Positions 34,142 through 42,839 of a DNA stretch of 64,000 nucleotides are shown one piece after another; position 1 is the stretch's first letter; every line of letters begins with the position of its first letter. Source of the DNA: Christensenella sp. UBA2853. GTDB taxonomy: Bacteria; Bacillota; Clostridia; Christensenellales; Aristaeellaceae. Below the pieces are notes generated by a model, which saw nothing but the letters and a program-made list of their open reading frames with translations, was not told where the DNA came from and made no database searches. Made by a program: the position numbers and the translations under genes. The DNA lies in the NCBI GenBank assembly GCA_002350845.1, contig DEFL01000009.1, positions 1 to 64,000 on the forward strand, read 5' to 3'.

Positions 34142-35530
34142 ATGGGTAGATATTTTGGAACCGACGGGTTCAGAGGCGAAGCCAACTGCGGTCTGACGGC
34201 AGATCATGCCTATAAAATCGGACGCTTTCTGGGATGGTATTATGGCGAACGGCGCCGTCAGAGGGGCGATGAACGGATGCCCCGCATCGTGATCGGCAAA
34301 GATACGCGCCGTTCCAGCTATATGTTTGAGTATTCACTCGTCGGCGGTCTGACCGCTTCCGGCGCTGAAGCCTGCCTGATGCACGTGACGACAACGCCCT
34401 CCGTGGCCTATATTGCGCGGGTGGACGATTTTGACTGCGGCATTATGATTTCAGCCAGCCATAATCCCTACTGGGACAACGGCATCAAGCTCATCAATTC
34501 TTACGGCGAAAAGATGGATGATGAGACAATCGGCCTGATTGAGGATTATCTGGATGACAAACTGGAAGTGTTCGGCAAGCACTGGACAGAACTTCCTCTG
34601 GCCAGACGCGAACATATCGGCTGCACCGTGGACTATGTTTCCGGACGCAACCGCTATATCGGCTATCTGATTTCTTTGGGCATTTATTCTTTCAAGGGTC
34701 TGCGCATTGCGCTGGACTGTGCCAACGGCTCGACCTGGAATATTGCGCGCAATGTGTTTGAGGCCCTGGGAGCCAAGACATATGTGATTAATGCGGATCC
34801 CAATGGCATGAACATCAACGAACATGCAGGTTCGACCCATATTGAGGGACTTCAGCAGTATGTTGTGAATAATCACTGCGATGTCGGCTTTGCCTATGAC
34901 GGAGACGCGGACCGCTGCCTTGCAGTGGATGAAAAGGGCAATGTCATCACGGGTGATCATATCCTGTACATTTACGGCCGGTATATGAAGGACAGGGAAA
35001 AGCTGATTCCGAACTGTGTTGTCACCACGGTGATGTCCAACTTCGGCCTGTACAAGGCGTTTGATGATCTCGGGATCGGGCATGCACAGACCAAAGTGGG
35101 CGACCGTTATGTCTATGAATACATGTCCCAGCACGGCTGCCGCCTTGGCGGTGAAGAATCCGGCCATATCATCTTCTCCAAGTATGCAACCACTGGTGAC
35201 GGCATCCTGACTTCTTTGAAACTGGCGGAAGTCATGATGGCGCGCAAAAAGAAGATGTCCGAGCTGGCAAGTGATCTCGTGATGTATCCTCATGTCCTCA
35301 AAAATGTGCGTGTTCTGGACAAGGCAGGCACACTGGGCGATGAGAATGTGAAAAAAGTGATTGACGAAGTGGCTGCGGAACTGGGGGACAACGGACGCAT
35401 TCTCGTTCGCGAGTCCGGCACGGAGCCTGTCATTCGTGTCATGGTGGAAGCAAAAGATCCTGAAGTCTGCAATGCGCAGGTGGACCGTGTGGTTTCTGTG
35501 ATCGAGGCAGACGGCTGGGTGGTGAAGTGA
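34142..35530 (+). CDS. glmM: Phosphoglucosamine mutase
   Basis: Interconverts glucosamine-6-phosphate and glucosamine-1-phosphate on the path to UDP-GlcNAc and peptidoglycan. The 462-residue alpha-D-phosphohexomutase begins GRYFGTDGFRGEAN; the active serine lies in MISASHNPYWDNGIK, the magnesium loop is FAYDGDADRCLAVD, the sugar-binding loop is GGEESGHI, and the phosphate loop is VRESGTEPVIRVMVE. The residue before the serine (Ala in SASHNP) is the GlmM type. It lies 23 bases after the LbetaH gene and 1 base before glmS, so the three steps are co-transcribed. Confidence 0.95.
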   Translation: MGRYFGTDGFRGEANCGLTADHAYKIGRFLGWYYGERRRQRGDERMPRIVIGKDTRRSSYMFEYSLVGGLTASGAEACLMHVTTTPSVAYIARVDDFDCGIMISASHNPYWDNGIKLINSYGEKMDDETIGLIEDYLDDKLEVFGKHWTELPLARREHIGCTVDYVSGRNRYIGYLISLGIYSFKGLRIALDCANGSTWNIARNVFEALGAKTYVINADPNGMNINEHAGSTHIEGLQQYVVNNHCDVGFAYDGDADRCLAVDEKGNVITGDHILYIYGRYMKDREKLIPNCVVTTVMSNFGLYKAFDDLGIGHAQTKVGDRYVYEYMSQHGCRLGGEESGHIIFSKYATTGDGILTSLKLAEVMMARKKKMSELASDLVMYPHVLKNVRVLDKAGTLGDENVKKVIDEVAAELGDNGRILVRESGTEPVIRVMVEAKDPEVCNAQVDRVVSVIEADGWVVK

Positions 35531-35531
35531 T

Positions 35532-37367
35532 ATGTGCGGAATCGTAGGATATACAGGCACAACAAAAGCCGCCCGTATTCTGCTGGACGGCCTGGAGCGG
35601 CTGGAGTACCGCGGATATGATTCTGCCGGCATCTGCGTGTCGGACGGGAACAGAGAGCATCCGCTGCAGGCATGGAAGGTCAAGGGAAGACTGCAGGCCC
35701 TCAGGGATGCAACCGGGAACGGGGAACAGGTTCCGGGATTCAGCGGGATCGGACATACACGCTGGGCCACCCACGGGGAACCCAATACGGAAAATGCGCA
35801 TCCGCATCTTTCCGGCGGCGGAAAAGTGGCGGTTGTGCACAATGGCATCATCGAAAACTACCAGGAACTCCGGCAGAAGCTGGAAGGAAAAGGGTATGTC
35901 TTTCAGTCTGAAACAGACACGGAAACCATTGCACATCTGCTCAATGAGTATGACAAGGGCGATCCGATTGATGCCATTGTCAGAACCGTCATGCATCTGC
36001 GCGGATCCTTTGCCCTGGGCATCCTTTTTGAGGATCGCCCCGGTGAAGTGTACGGCGTGCGGAGAGATTCTCCGCTGATTGCCGCAGTCTCGGATGAAGG
36101 CGCGTTTATCGCATCCGATGTGCCCGCGATTCTTCCGTACACCAGAAAAGTGACCTACCTGGATAATATGGAGATTGTCTGTCTCCATAAGGATGGACTC
36201 ACGTTCTACAATATGGACGGCGAACCCATCGAGAAGGAATTCACGACTGTATCCTGGGATGTGGAAGCAGCAGAGAAGGGCGGATATGCCCATTTCATGC
36301 TCAAGGAAATCCACGAGCAGCCCAAGGCACTCGAGGATACCATCCGGCCCCACATTCAGGACGGAAAGCTGGTGCTCTCTGAGCTTGGCATGACGGACGA
36401 CGAAATCCGCGGCATTCGCAGAATTCAGATGGCGGCCTGCGGCTCGGCGTGGCATGTCTGCATGACAGCGAAATACATCTTTGAGCGTCTTGCGAGAATC
36501 CCTGTGGATGTTGATCTTGCCAGTGAATTCCGTTACCGGGATCCGGTGCTCGAGGAAGGCACGCTGCTGATGGTGGTCAGCCAGAGCGGAGAGACGGCCG
36601 ACTCACTGGCTGCGCTCCGGTACGGCAAAGCACAGGGCATGCTGAGCCTGGCGATTGTCAACGTGGTGGGGTCTTCCATTGCACGTGAAGCGGACCGTGT
36701 TTTCTATACGGCAGCCGGCCCCGAGATTGCTGTCGCCACAACAAAAGCCTATTCTGCGCAGCTGGCTGCCTGCTACATGCTGGCCATGCATTTTGGCCTT
36801 GTCAGAAAGGTCATGGCCGAGGAGGACTATCTCCGGCATATCACAGCTTTGTCCAGACTGCCCGAACAGATTGAGCAGATTCTTCAGCAGGAAGCGCGCA
36901 TGCAGTGGCTGGCAGGTAAATATGCGAACACCAGAGATGCATTCTTTATCGGACGCGGACTGGATTATGCTTCCGTTCTGGAAGGCGCGCTCAAGCTGAA
37001 GGAAATCTCGTATATTCATGCCGAGGCGTATGCGGCGGGCGAGCTCAAACATGGGACGATCTCGCTGATTGAAAAAGGCTCCATGGTGATGTCTGTTGCA
37101 ACGCAGCATGACCTTCTGGAAAAGGAAATCTCCAACATGGTGGAAGTCCACGCCAGAGGCGCCACATTGCTTGCTGTGACCTATGACGGCAATTATGCGA
37201 TGGAAGACCAGGCTGACTTCACCATTTATATTCCCAAAACGGAAGATGTATTCTATCCCAGCCTTGTTGTGGTTCCGCTGCAGCTTCTGGCGTATTATGT
37301 ATCGCTGGCCAGAGGCATCGATGTGGATAAGCCGCGCAACCTGGCCAAATCCGTGACCGTTGAATAA
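35532..37367 (+). CDS. glmS: Glutamine--fructose-6-phosphate aminotransferase (isomerizing)
   Basis: Makes glucosamine-6-phosphate from fructose-6-phosphate and glutamine, the first committed step to UDP-GlcNAc. The 611-residue protein starts MCGIVGYTG, so the catalytic Cys1 nucleophile is exposed after Met removal; the glutaminase domain shows GIGHTRWATHG and VHNGIIENY. Two SIS domains follow (AACGSAWHVCMTAKYIFE, VVSQSGETADSLAAL, AVATTKAYSAQLAACYM) and the C-terminus is the standard NLAKSVTVE. There is only one base between the glmM stop and this start, so the glmS ribozyme common in Bacillota cannot be in front of it. Confidence 0.97.
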   Translation: MCGIVGYTGTTKAARILLDGLERLEYRGYDSAGICVSDGNREHPLQAWKVKGRLQALRDATGNGEQVPGFSGIGHTRWATHGEPNTENAHPHLSGGGKVAVVHNGIIENYQELRQKLEGKGYVFQSETDTETIAHLLNEYDKGDPIDAIVRTVMHLRGSFALGILFEDRPGEVYGVRRDSPLIAAVSDEGAFIASDVPAILPYTRKVTYLDNMEIVCLHKDGLTFYNMDGEPIEKEFTTVSWDVEAAEKGGYAHFMLKEIHEQPKALEDTIRPHIQDGKLVLSELGMTDDEIRGIRRIQMAACGSAWHVCMTAKYIFERLARIPVDVDLASEFRYRDPVLEEGTLLMVVSQSGETADSLAALRYGKAQGMLSLAIVNVVGSSIAREADRVFYTAAGPEIAVATTKAYSAQLAACYMLAMHFGLVRKVMAEEDYLRHITALSRLPEQIEQILQQEARMQWLAGKYANTRDAFFIGRGLDYASVLEGALKLKEISYIHAEAYAAGELKHGTISLIEKGSMVMSVATQHDLLEKEISNMVEVHARGATLLAVTYDGNYAMEDQADFTIYIPKTEDVFYPSLVVVPLQLLAYYVSLARGIDVDKPRNLAKSVTVE

Positions 37368-37370
37368 ACG

Positions 37371-37402
37371 AAAAACCCGATCATGCGGATCGGGCTTTTT
37401 TT
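37371..37402. terminator. Bidirectional terminator between glmS and the acyltransferase
   Basis: CCCGATC and GATCGGG pair around a 5-base loop, with AAAAA on the left and TTTTTTT on the right. It overlaps the stop of the converging acyltransferase. Confidence 0.92.
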
Positions 37403-38421
37403 ATGCGCATCTGGATCGTTTCGACCGCGAGGGCGACCAGGCAGACACAGCTGAACACAGGGAAAAAGGCAAGGTGCGGAACCATATCCATCAGGCCTGT
37501 TTCATAAAAGAGGATCATCGGAATGCGCTGGAAAAGATAGATGGACAGGGCATGCCTGCCGAGAAAAGCCAGGAGGCGGCTGCCGGGCGAATAGTGCATT
37601 GCACAGACCAGCAGAAGAGAGCAGGCCGACAGCATATAGAGCTCACGGAGCACAAAGGAACGGGTCTGAAAACAGTAGAAAAAGGCCACCGCGGTCATGG
37701 AAAGGGAGAGGAGCGCACTCCATGTCAGAGCTCCGGGTGAACGGTCTTTGGAGACAGCCGACTGGATGCAGGCGGCCAGAATGCCGCAGGGAAACAGCAG
37801 GATGGTGTCATACCAGTAATCATCAAATCCCTGCCGGGAGAGGATGAAGATATAGGCACAGCAGAGGACTGTGTGCAGAAGGAACAGGAGAAACAGCCGG
37901 GGACGCGAAGGGCGGAGGAGATAGGGAACCGCACTCAGAAGGAAAAAGAGATAGCACAGAAGCATGGCGAAAATGAACCACGGTGAGTTCCCAAGATTCA
38001 CAAGGGGAACAAAGGCAAGAAGAATGGTGGAAAGTTCATATTCCCGCCCGCGCAGGGTCTGCACCATGAGCATGAGAACGACGGCAGCGGCATTGAGAAT
38101 CCAGAGACTCAGGCCCTTCTGAAGGATGCGGGGAAGATAGCCTTTTCCCTTGGAAGTCAGCTGAAGGGTCATGCCGTACCCAGCGGCAAAGAAGAAAAGA
38201 ACTACGACGGTCTGCCCCATGCCGGAGCGGATCAGAAGGTAGGTCTCATCCGAAGGGCTGGTTGTGATATATCCGGTGTAGTGCGAAAGAAGGATCAGCA
38301 GGACACACATGCCCTTCCAGGGAAGCAGTCGTTCATGCGTCAGCGCGTCAGCAAAACTCCGGCTTTTGGTGTCGGGCGATATGCACATCAGCAGGGGAAT
38401 AAACAGAAGCAGAATGAGCAA
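37381..38421 (-). CDS. Acyltransferase-3-like integral membrane protein
   Basis: A 346-residue protein with about ten hydrophobic helices of the acyltransferase-3 family. After the first helix come LPWKGMCVLLILLSHYTGY, where the histidine of the usual R-x-x-A-x-x-x-V-x-x-x-H pattern is kept, and SGMGQTVVVLFFFAAGYGMT, matching the typical F-F-x-S-G-Y segment. Family members transfer acetyl or other acyl groups to surface sugars at the membrane. The acceptor cannot be read. The TTG at 38421 is chosen because GGGAGG lies 7 bases upstream; the frame extends a further 5 codons through this binding site. It is transcribed alone. Confidence 0.82.
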   Translation of the reverse strand: MLILLLFIPLLMCISPDTKSRSFADALTHERLLPWKGMCVLLILLSHYTGYITTSPSDETYLLIRSGMGQTVVVLFFFAAGYGMTLQLTSKGKGYLPRILQKGLSLWILNAAAVVLMLMVQTLRGREYELSTILLAFVPLVNLGNSPWFIFAMLLCYLFFLLSAVPYLLRPSRPRLFLLFLLHTVLCCAYIFILSRQGFDDYWYDTILLFPCGILAACIQSAVSKDRSPGALTWSALLSLSMTAVAFFYCFQTRSFVLRELYMLSACSLLLVCAMHYSPGSRLLAFLGRHALSIYLFQRIPMILFYETGLMDMVPHLAFFPVFSCVCLVALAVETIQMRIKKARSA

Positions 38422-38440
38422 GGTGATTCCTCCCAATGGA

Positions 38441-38468
38441 TTGACAGGATGAGAAAAGCGTCTATGAT
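38441..38468 (+). promoter_or_regulatory. Promoter of the inositol-phosphatase-family gene
   Basis: Consensus TTGACA (38441-38446), 16-base spacer, TATGAT (38463-38468), 29 bases before the start codon. Confidence 0.82.
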
Positions 38469-38496
38469 GAAAGCATCAAATGGTGGAGGCGAAATC

Positions 38497-39324
38497 ATGC
38501 GCGGACTGAAAGAAGTGCTTGCGGATCAGGCACTGATGGATCAGATCGAAGAGGCTGTGCGCAAAGCAGGCTGGCAGATGACAAGGAGCCACGTGGAGGA
38601 AAACGAGATTGAGAAAAAGGAAGGGCGCTCCAACTTTGTCACCCGCTACGACAGAATGAACCAGGAATATCTCCGGGATCGGTTCAGGGAACTGCTCCCG
38701 GAGGCGGCATTTGTCGGAGAAGAGGATCAGGAGCACAAGGACCGTCTTCCGGACGGCTTTGTTTGGATTGTCGACCCGATTGACGGGACCACCAATTTCC
38801 TGTTTGACCTGCGTCTGTCGTGCGTCTCGGCCGGACTTCTGTATGACGGAGTGCCGGTGGCCGGCTTTGTTTACAATCCATATACCGATGAAATGTTCAG
38901 GGCCATTCAGGGGCAGGGTGCCTTCAGAAACGGCCGGCGTATCCGGACAGAGGATCTTCCCCTGGAGGAAGGCATCGCCTTTTATGGCTGTGCAGCATAC
39001 AATGATGAGCACATTCGCGCACTGATGGACTACGTCAGCAATCTGTTCCAGCGGGCACTGGGCATCCGGACCCTCGGGACCGGGGCCTGGGCCCTGTGCA
39101 TGGTGGCAGGCGGAGGCGGGGTCATCTATACAGAGTTTGCCCTGAAACCGTGGGATTATGCGGCCTCGGTCATCATTCTCCAGGAAGCAGGCTGTTTGAT
39201 TACGCAGATGGATGGGTCGCCGGTCTCGTTTGTACAGCCTTCTGATATTATGGCCGGCACGCCAAGGGCACACAGACAGTGCGTTGAAATGATGAAACGA
39301 TGCCTTGAAGAAGAAAAAAGATGA
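38497..39324 (+). CDS. Inositol monophosphatase family protein
   Basis: A 275-residue magnesium-dependent, lithium-sensitive-type phosphatase. The metal-binding motifs are GEEDQE (about 74-79), DPIDGTTN (93-100) and KPWDYAA near residue 220. Possible substrates are inositol phosphate, fructose-1,6-bisphosphate or the 3'-phosphate of PAP; the motifs do not separate these. The ATG at 38497 follows GGTGGAGGCG; the frame extends far upstream but overlaps the promoter. It is monocistronic and faces the CotH gene. Confidence 0.9.
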   Translation: MRGLKEVLADQALMDQIEEAVRKAGWQMTRSHVEENEIEKKEGRSNFVTRYDRMNQEYLRDRFRELLPEAAFVGEEDQEHKDRLPDGFVWIVDPIDGTTNFLFDLRLSCVSAGLLYDGVPVAGFVYNPYTDEMFRAIQGQGAFRNGRRIRTEDLPLEEGIAFYGCAAYNDEHIRALMDYVSNLFQRALGIRTLGTGAWALCMVAGGGGVIYTEFALKPWDYAASVIILQEAGCLITQMDGSPVSFVQPSDIMAGTPRAHRQCVEMMKRCLEEEKR

Positions 39325-39327
39325 ATG

Positions 39328-39383
39328 ATGCAGCGCATTGGAACGGGGAGTCCGCAGGGATTCCCTTTTCTGATGCGCTGCAT
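39328..39383. repeat. Inverted repeat between converging genes
   Basis: ATGCAGCGCAT (39328-39338) and ATGCGCTGCAT (39373-39383) are perfect 11-bp inverted arms; shorter complementary stretches (GGAA/TTCC) lie inside. There is no U-run on either side, so it is not a standard terminator, but it could stop or protect both converging transcripts. Confidence 0.6.
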
Positions 39384-39392
39384 GGGGACGGA

Positions 39393-41393
39393 TCAGTTCA
39401 GTGTGTTGAGTGTGTTCAGCTTTTCCTGGACTTCGCCAAAGTACATGGAGACTTCCTCGTCGGTCAGTTTCATGCGCTTTTTGAGCATGAATACAATTTT
39501 CTTGGGGCGCACACGGGCATAATACTTGGTTGCATTGACGTTGGTGCGCCAGCGCTTCATGGTGAGGTACGGCCAGCGCGTGTTGTGACGGGGCAGGAGT
39601 TCTTCCAGCACAGCTTCCCATTTGGCGAAGCGCGATTCAACAAACGGCCAGAGAAAGGAAGCGTCCAGCACCTCGGCAAATTTGGTCAGGAAACGGGAAC
39701 GCATTTCCGGGACGGCGAGCAGTGCATTCAGCGGCTCATGACGGAAAGCGGCATATTTCGCGCTGACGGGTTTGATATAGTTGTTCAGCGGCGTGACCTC
39801 TGAGTCGGAATCGGACCCGAAGCTGGCCTCGACATCAAACAGCAGATATTTCCATTTTCCGCCGGGCACGCGGTACATGCGGACATTGGTGATATCGGTA
39901 TTTCCCGAAATGATTTCAAACGCTGCATGGGTGAACAGGTTGTCGATATCAATCCGTTCATCGACAAAGGCGAGATTCTCCGGAATATTCAGATCTTTGG
40001 TCTTGCAGAAGCTGCACAGTTCAAGCCAGTCCGCGTTGGAACCGTTCTGCACATAATCGTCGGAGCCTGTGCGGGCGAGAATATCAATCTGATCGACGGT
40101 TGCCTCATCGTCCAGACTGATGCCTTCCCACTGCGCAACCATGTATTTGTTGATTTTTTCCCTGAGATTGTAATGTCCCCAGTATTCTCCGTTGATGAAG
40201 ACAACAATGGGGCGTGCATCCTGATGGCAGAGGTCAAGCGGATCGGCCAGGGAGCAGAATACAACGTCTCTTAAGCGCTCGGAATAGGCATCCGAGTTGG
40301 TGGAGCGCAGGAGAATCGATTTGTATTTGCTGTAATCCCGGTTGGGGAAAGGACTGAAGTCAAAATACTCAGGACCGTAAGCCTTTCGGGCATACAGGGC
40401 AATGGATTTCTGCGCATTTTGTTTGGCACTGTGTCCGCTGGCGGTGAAGGAACCGACCTGATTGATCAGACAGGTCCCGTTTTCATCAAAATATTCAATA
40501 TTGATGGGATATTCGTAAGGCTTGTCATAATTCGGTACCGATCCGGTTCCCTTGGCAAGAGCGCCTGCTTTTTTCCCGAACAGATAACTGTGATCGGTTG
40601 TCAGGGAAACGACGGCCACAGGCAGGCTTTCATTGATGAAATAGGTGCAGGAAACGGTGGAGGAAGAAATCTTGCTCTCTTCAAAGGCACGGACGCGCAG
40701 GGCTGCGGTCGAAGAAATCTTCAGACCGTCAGCGGGAAAGGTTTTGCTCTTTTTCGTCGGGGCAGAACCGTCGAGTGTGTAGCGCAGGGTGCTGCCTTCC
40801 GGGCCGGAAGCGGAAACAGTGACTGCATCAGTGAAAAAACCACCGGAAGTTTCAATGACCGGAGTGGCAACACGAGCCTGACAGACCGTGCTCCCGTTCT
40901 TTTTGCCGGGGGTTGCTTCCTCGAAATAACCGTAGCCGCTGCCGTTATGGGGAATGCCCCAGGAAATATTGCCGTACTGTGAGGGGAACGATACCACGCA
41001 GACCGTTTCCTGAGCGCTGCTGGTCAACACGGCATCATCTCCGGAAGCGCTCAGCTTGAAGTTGCTGTAGTAGACGCCTTTGCTCCCGGGTTTCATTTCC
41101 TCGCCGGTGCAGTAGATGAGGATGTAGCCGTTTCCTTTGATCTTGGTCCCGGAAGGAAACTGCCATTTCGTGGGATTTTTTTCTGAATCACTCAGATACC
41201 ATCCGGAAATATCGACAGCTTTTTTCCCTGTATTATGAAGTTCAATCCAGTCGTACGCATGTCCGCCGGACCAGGTGCCATTGCTGGCCATGATTTCAGA
41301 AATGACAATGCCGGAATCGGCAGATGCATGTCCAAAGGCTGCCAAAACCAGCATCAGGGAAAGCAGAAAACACAAAGTCATCAGTTTTTTCAT
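39393..41393 (-). CDS. Secreted CotH-kinase-family protein with lamin-tail domain
   Basis: A 666-residue exported protein. A signal peptide (MKKLMTLCFLLSLMLVLAAF, cleavage near HASADS) is followed by a lamin-tail domain (27-140: VISEIMASNGTW, YDWIELHNTGKKAVDISGWY), a chitobiase-type beta domain (ATPVIETSGGFFTDAVTVS, LRYTLDGSAPTKKS) and a CotH kinase-like domain (about 255-600) with VVFINGEYWGHYNLREKI and YLLFDVEASFGSDSDS, whose acidic residues match the metal site. CotH proteins phosphorylate spore-coat or surface proteins; many clostridial members sit in the exoproteome, some with cellulosomes. The last residues are a short repeat (LNTLNTLN). The target is unknown. Confidence 0.88.
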   Translation of the reverse strand: MKKLMTLCFLLSLMLVLAAFGHASADSGIVISEIMASNGTWSGGHAYDWIELHNTGKKAVDISGWYLSDSEKNPTKWQFPSGTKIKGNGYILIYCTGEEMKPGSKGVYYSNFKLSASGDDAVLTSSAQETVCVVSFPSQYGNISWGIPHNGSGYGYFEEATPGKKNGSTVCQARVATPVIETSGGFFTDAVTVSASGPEGSTLRYTLDGSAPTKKSKTFPADGLKISSTAALRVRAFEESKISSSTVSCTYFINESLPVAVVSLTTDHSYLFGKKAGALAKGTGSVPNYDKPYEYPINIEYFDENGTCLINQVGSFTASGHSAKQNAQKSIALYARKAYGPEYFDFSPFPNRDYSKYKSILLRSTNSDAYSERLRDVVFCSLADPLDLCHQDARPIVVFINGEYWGHYNLREKINKYMVAQWEGISLDDEATVDQIDILARTGSDDYVQNGSNADWLELCSFCKTKDLNIPENLAFVDERIDIDNLFTHAAFEIISGNTDITNVRMYRVPGGKWKYLLFDVEASFGSDSDSEVTPLNNYIKPVSAKYAAFRHEPLNALLAVPEMRSRFLTKFAEVLDASFLWPFVESRFAKWEAVLEELLPRHNTRWPYLTMKRWRTNVNATKYYARVRPKKIVFMLKKRMKLTDEEVSMYFGEVQEKLNTLNTLN

Positions 41394-41423
41394 GGGGCCA
41401 CCGCCTTGAAAAGGATCAATCGG

Positions 41424-41452
41424 ATTATATCACGGAAAAAGCAGGGATTGAA
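41424..41452 (-). promoter_or_regulatory. Possible promoter of the CotH-family gene
   Basis: On the minus strand a consensus TATAAT (41429-41424) with a 17-base spacer to a weak TTCAAT. It lies 31 bases before the start codon. Confidence 0.5.
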
Positions 41453-41478
41453 GATCACATCCGTGCAGGAATCCGGTC

Positions 41479-41507
41479 TTTCTGAATTGGGCTGAATCCT
41501 GTATAAT
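41479..41507 (+). promoter_or_regulatory. Possible promoter of the cysteine desulfurase gene
   Basis: A consensus TATAAT (41502-41507) with a 17-base spacer to a weak -35 (TTTCTG). Confidence 0.5.
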
Positions 41508-41592
41508 TCGTCTTGTGGAGAAGGTCCGGGATACGGAACCAGAGGGATTGACTGGAAATGCATGATTTTCAGCATCCGGAGAGGAAAAGAAA

Positions 41593-42765
41593 ATGATGGA
41601 TCGCATTTATTTTGACCATGCCGGAACGACACCGGTTACAGAACACGTGTTGAATGGCATGATTCCCTATTTTCGGGAAATATACGGCAATGCTTCCAGC
41701 ATTCATGCGACCGGGCGAACCGCCAGAAAGGCGGTTGAAAATGCCCGCAGACAGGTGCAGCATGCGCTCGGGGCTGAGAATGCATCGGAAATCTATTTTA
41801 CCTCCGGCGGATCGGAAAGTGACAACTGGGCAATTAAAGGAGCTGCTTTTGCCCAGAAAAGCAGGGGAAAGCATATCATCACCACGCAGATTGAACATCA
41901 TGCGGTGCTGCATACCTGTCAGTGGCTCTCCGGGCAGGGGTTTGAGATCACCTGTCTGCCGGTGGACAGCGAAGGAAGAGTGACACCGGAACAGGTCAGA
42001 AAAGCCATGCGGGATGATACGATACTGGTCTCTGTCATGACTGCAAACAATGAGATCGGGACACTGGAACCCATTCGGGAAATCGCGGAGGAAGTCCATG
42101 CGCGCGGCGCTCTGTTCCACACAGATGCGGTGCAGGCTGTCGGTGCGATCCCGGTGGATGTGCAGGCAGAAGGTGTGGACATGCTTTCGCTGAGCGCACA
42201 CAAATTTGGCGGGCCGAAAGGTGTCGGCGCACTGTATATCCGCAAAGGAACGGTTCTGGACCGTCTGATGCATGGTGGTGATCAGGAGAGACGCATGAGA
42301 GCCGGCACGGAGAATCTGCCGGCCATTGTCGGATTGGGGATCGCTGTCACGGATGCCGTGGAACAGCTCCAGGAGCATACACAGCATGTCCGGAATCTCC
42401 GGGACCGGCTGGAAAAGGGAATTCTGGAACGCATACCCGATGTTCTTGTGAACGGGCCGGCCTGCCCGGACGGGCGGCTGCCAGGCAATCTGAACATTTC
42501 CATTCTTGGACTGCAGGGAGAATCGGTCCTGCTTCGTCTGGATCTTGCAGGCATTGCGGCGTCCTCCGGAAGCGCGTGCACAGCAGGTAGCCTGGATCCG
42601 AGCCATGTTCTGATTGCGATCGGGAGAGATGCGGATACAGCGCATGCCTCACTCCGTATGACGCTGGGCTGGGAGAATACGGAGGCGGAAGTGGATGAAG
42701 TGCTCCGTGTGCTGCCGGACATTGTCCAGGATCTCAGGCGGATTCAGGGATACAGCAGACGCTGA
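41593..42765 (+). CDS. Cysteine desulfurase (NifS/IscS-like)
   Basis: A 390-residue PLP enzyme that takes sulfur from cysteine for iron-sulfur clusters or tRNA thiolation. It begins IYFDHAGTTPV; ITTQIEHHAVLHTC holds the PLP-stacking histidine, the lysine is in LSLSAHKFGGPKGVG, RAGTENLPAI is present, and the catalytic cysteine lies in SSGSACTAGSLDPSHVL in the short-loop region of group I enzymes. No iscU, thiI or mnmA is adjacent, so the sulfur acceptor is not known. The start may be ATG 41593 or 41596; GGAGAGG lies upstream. Confidence 0.94.
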   Translation: MMDRIYFDHAGTTPVTEHVLNGMIPYFREIYGNASSIHATGRTARKAVENARRQVQHALGAENASEIYFTSGGSESDNWAIKGAAFAQKSRGKHIITTQIEHHAVLHTCQWLSGQGFEITCLPVDSEGRVTPEQVRKAMRDDTILVSVMTANNEIGTLEPIREIAEEVHARGALFHTDAVQAVGAIPVDVQAEGVDMLSLSAHKFGGPKGVGALYIRKGTVLDRLMHGGDQERRMRAGTENLPAIVGLGIAVTDAVEQLQEHTQHVRNLRDRLEKGILERIPDVLVNGPACPDGRLPGNLNISILGLQGESVLLRLDLAGIAASSGSACTAGSLDPSHVLIAIGRDADTAHASLRMTLGWENTEAEVDEVLRVLPDIVQDLRRIQGYSRR

Positions 42766-42783
42766 TCGATAAGACAGTCACAG

Positions 42784-42832
42784 AAAAAAGCAGGAGGAAC
42801 GATCTTGTATCAGATCAAACCTCCTGCTTTTT
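42784..42832. terminator. Bidirectional terminator between the desulfurase and SGNH genes
   Basis: AAAAAGCAGGAGG and CCTCCTGCTTTTT form a 13-bp stem; an inner ATCT/AGAT pair is also present. Confidence 0.9.
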
Positions 42833-42839
42833 CGGCTTC

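Noticed and set aside
35500..35535. glmS ribozyme
   Set aside because: Only one base lies between glmM and glmS and no ribozyme-like core was seen there.
34451..36455. Long minus-strand open frames opposite glmM and glmS
   Set aside because: Both strands are open because of base composition; only the plus-strand proteins show family motifs.
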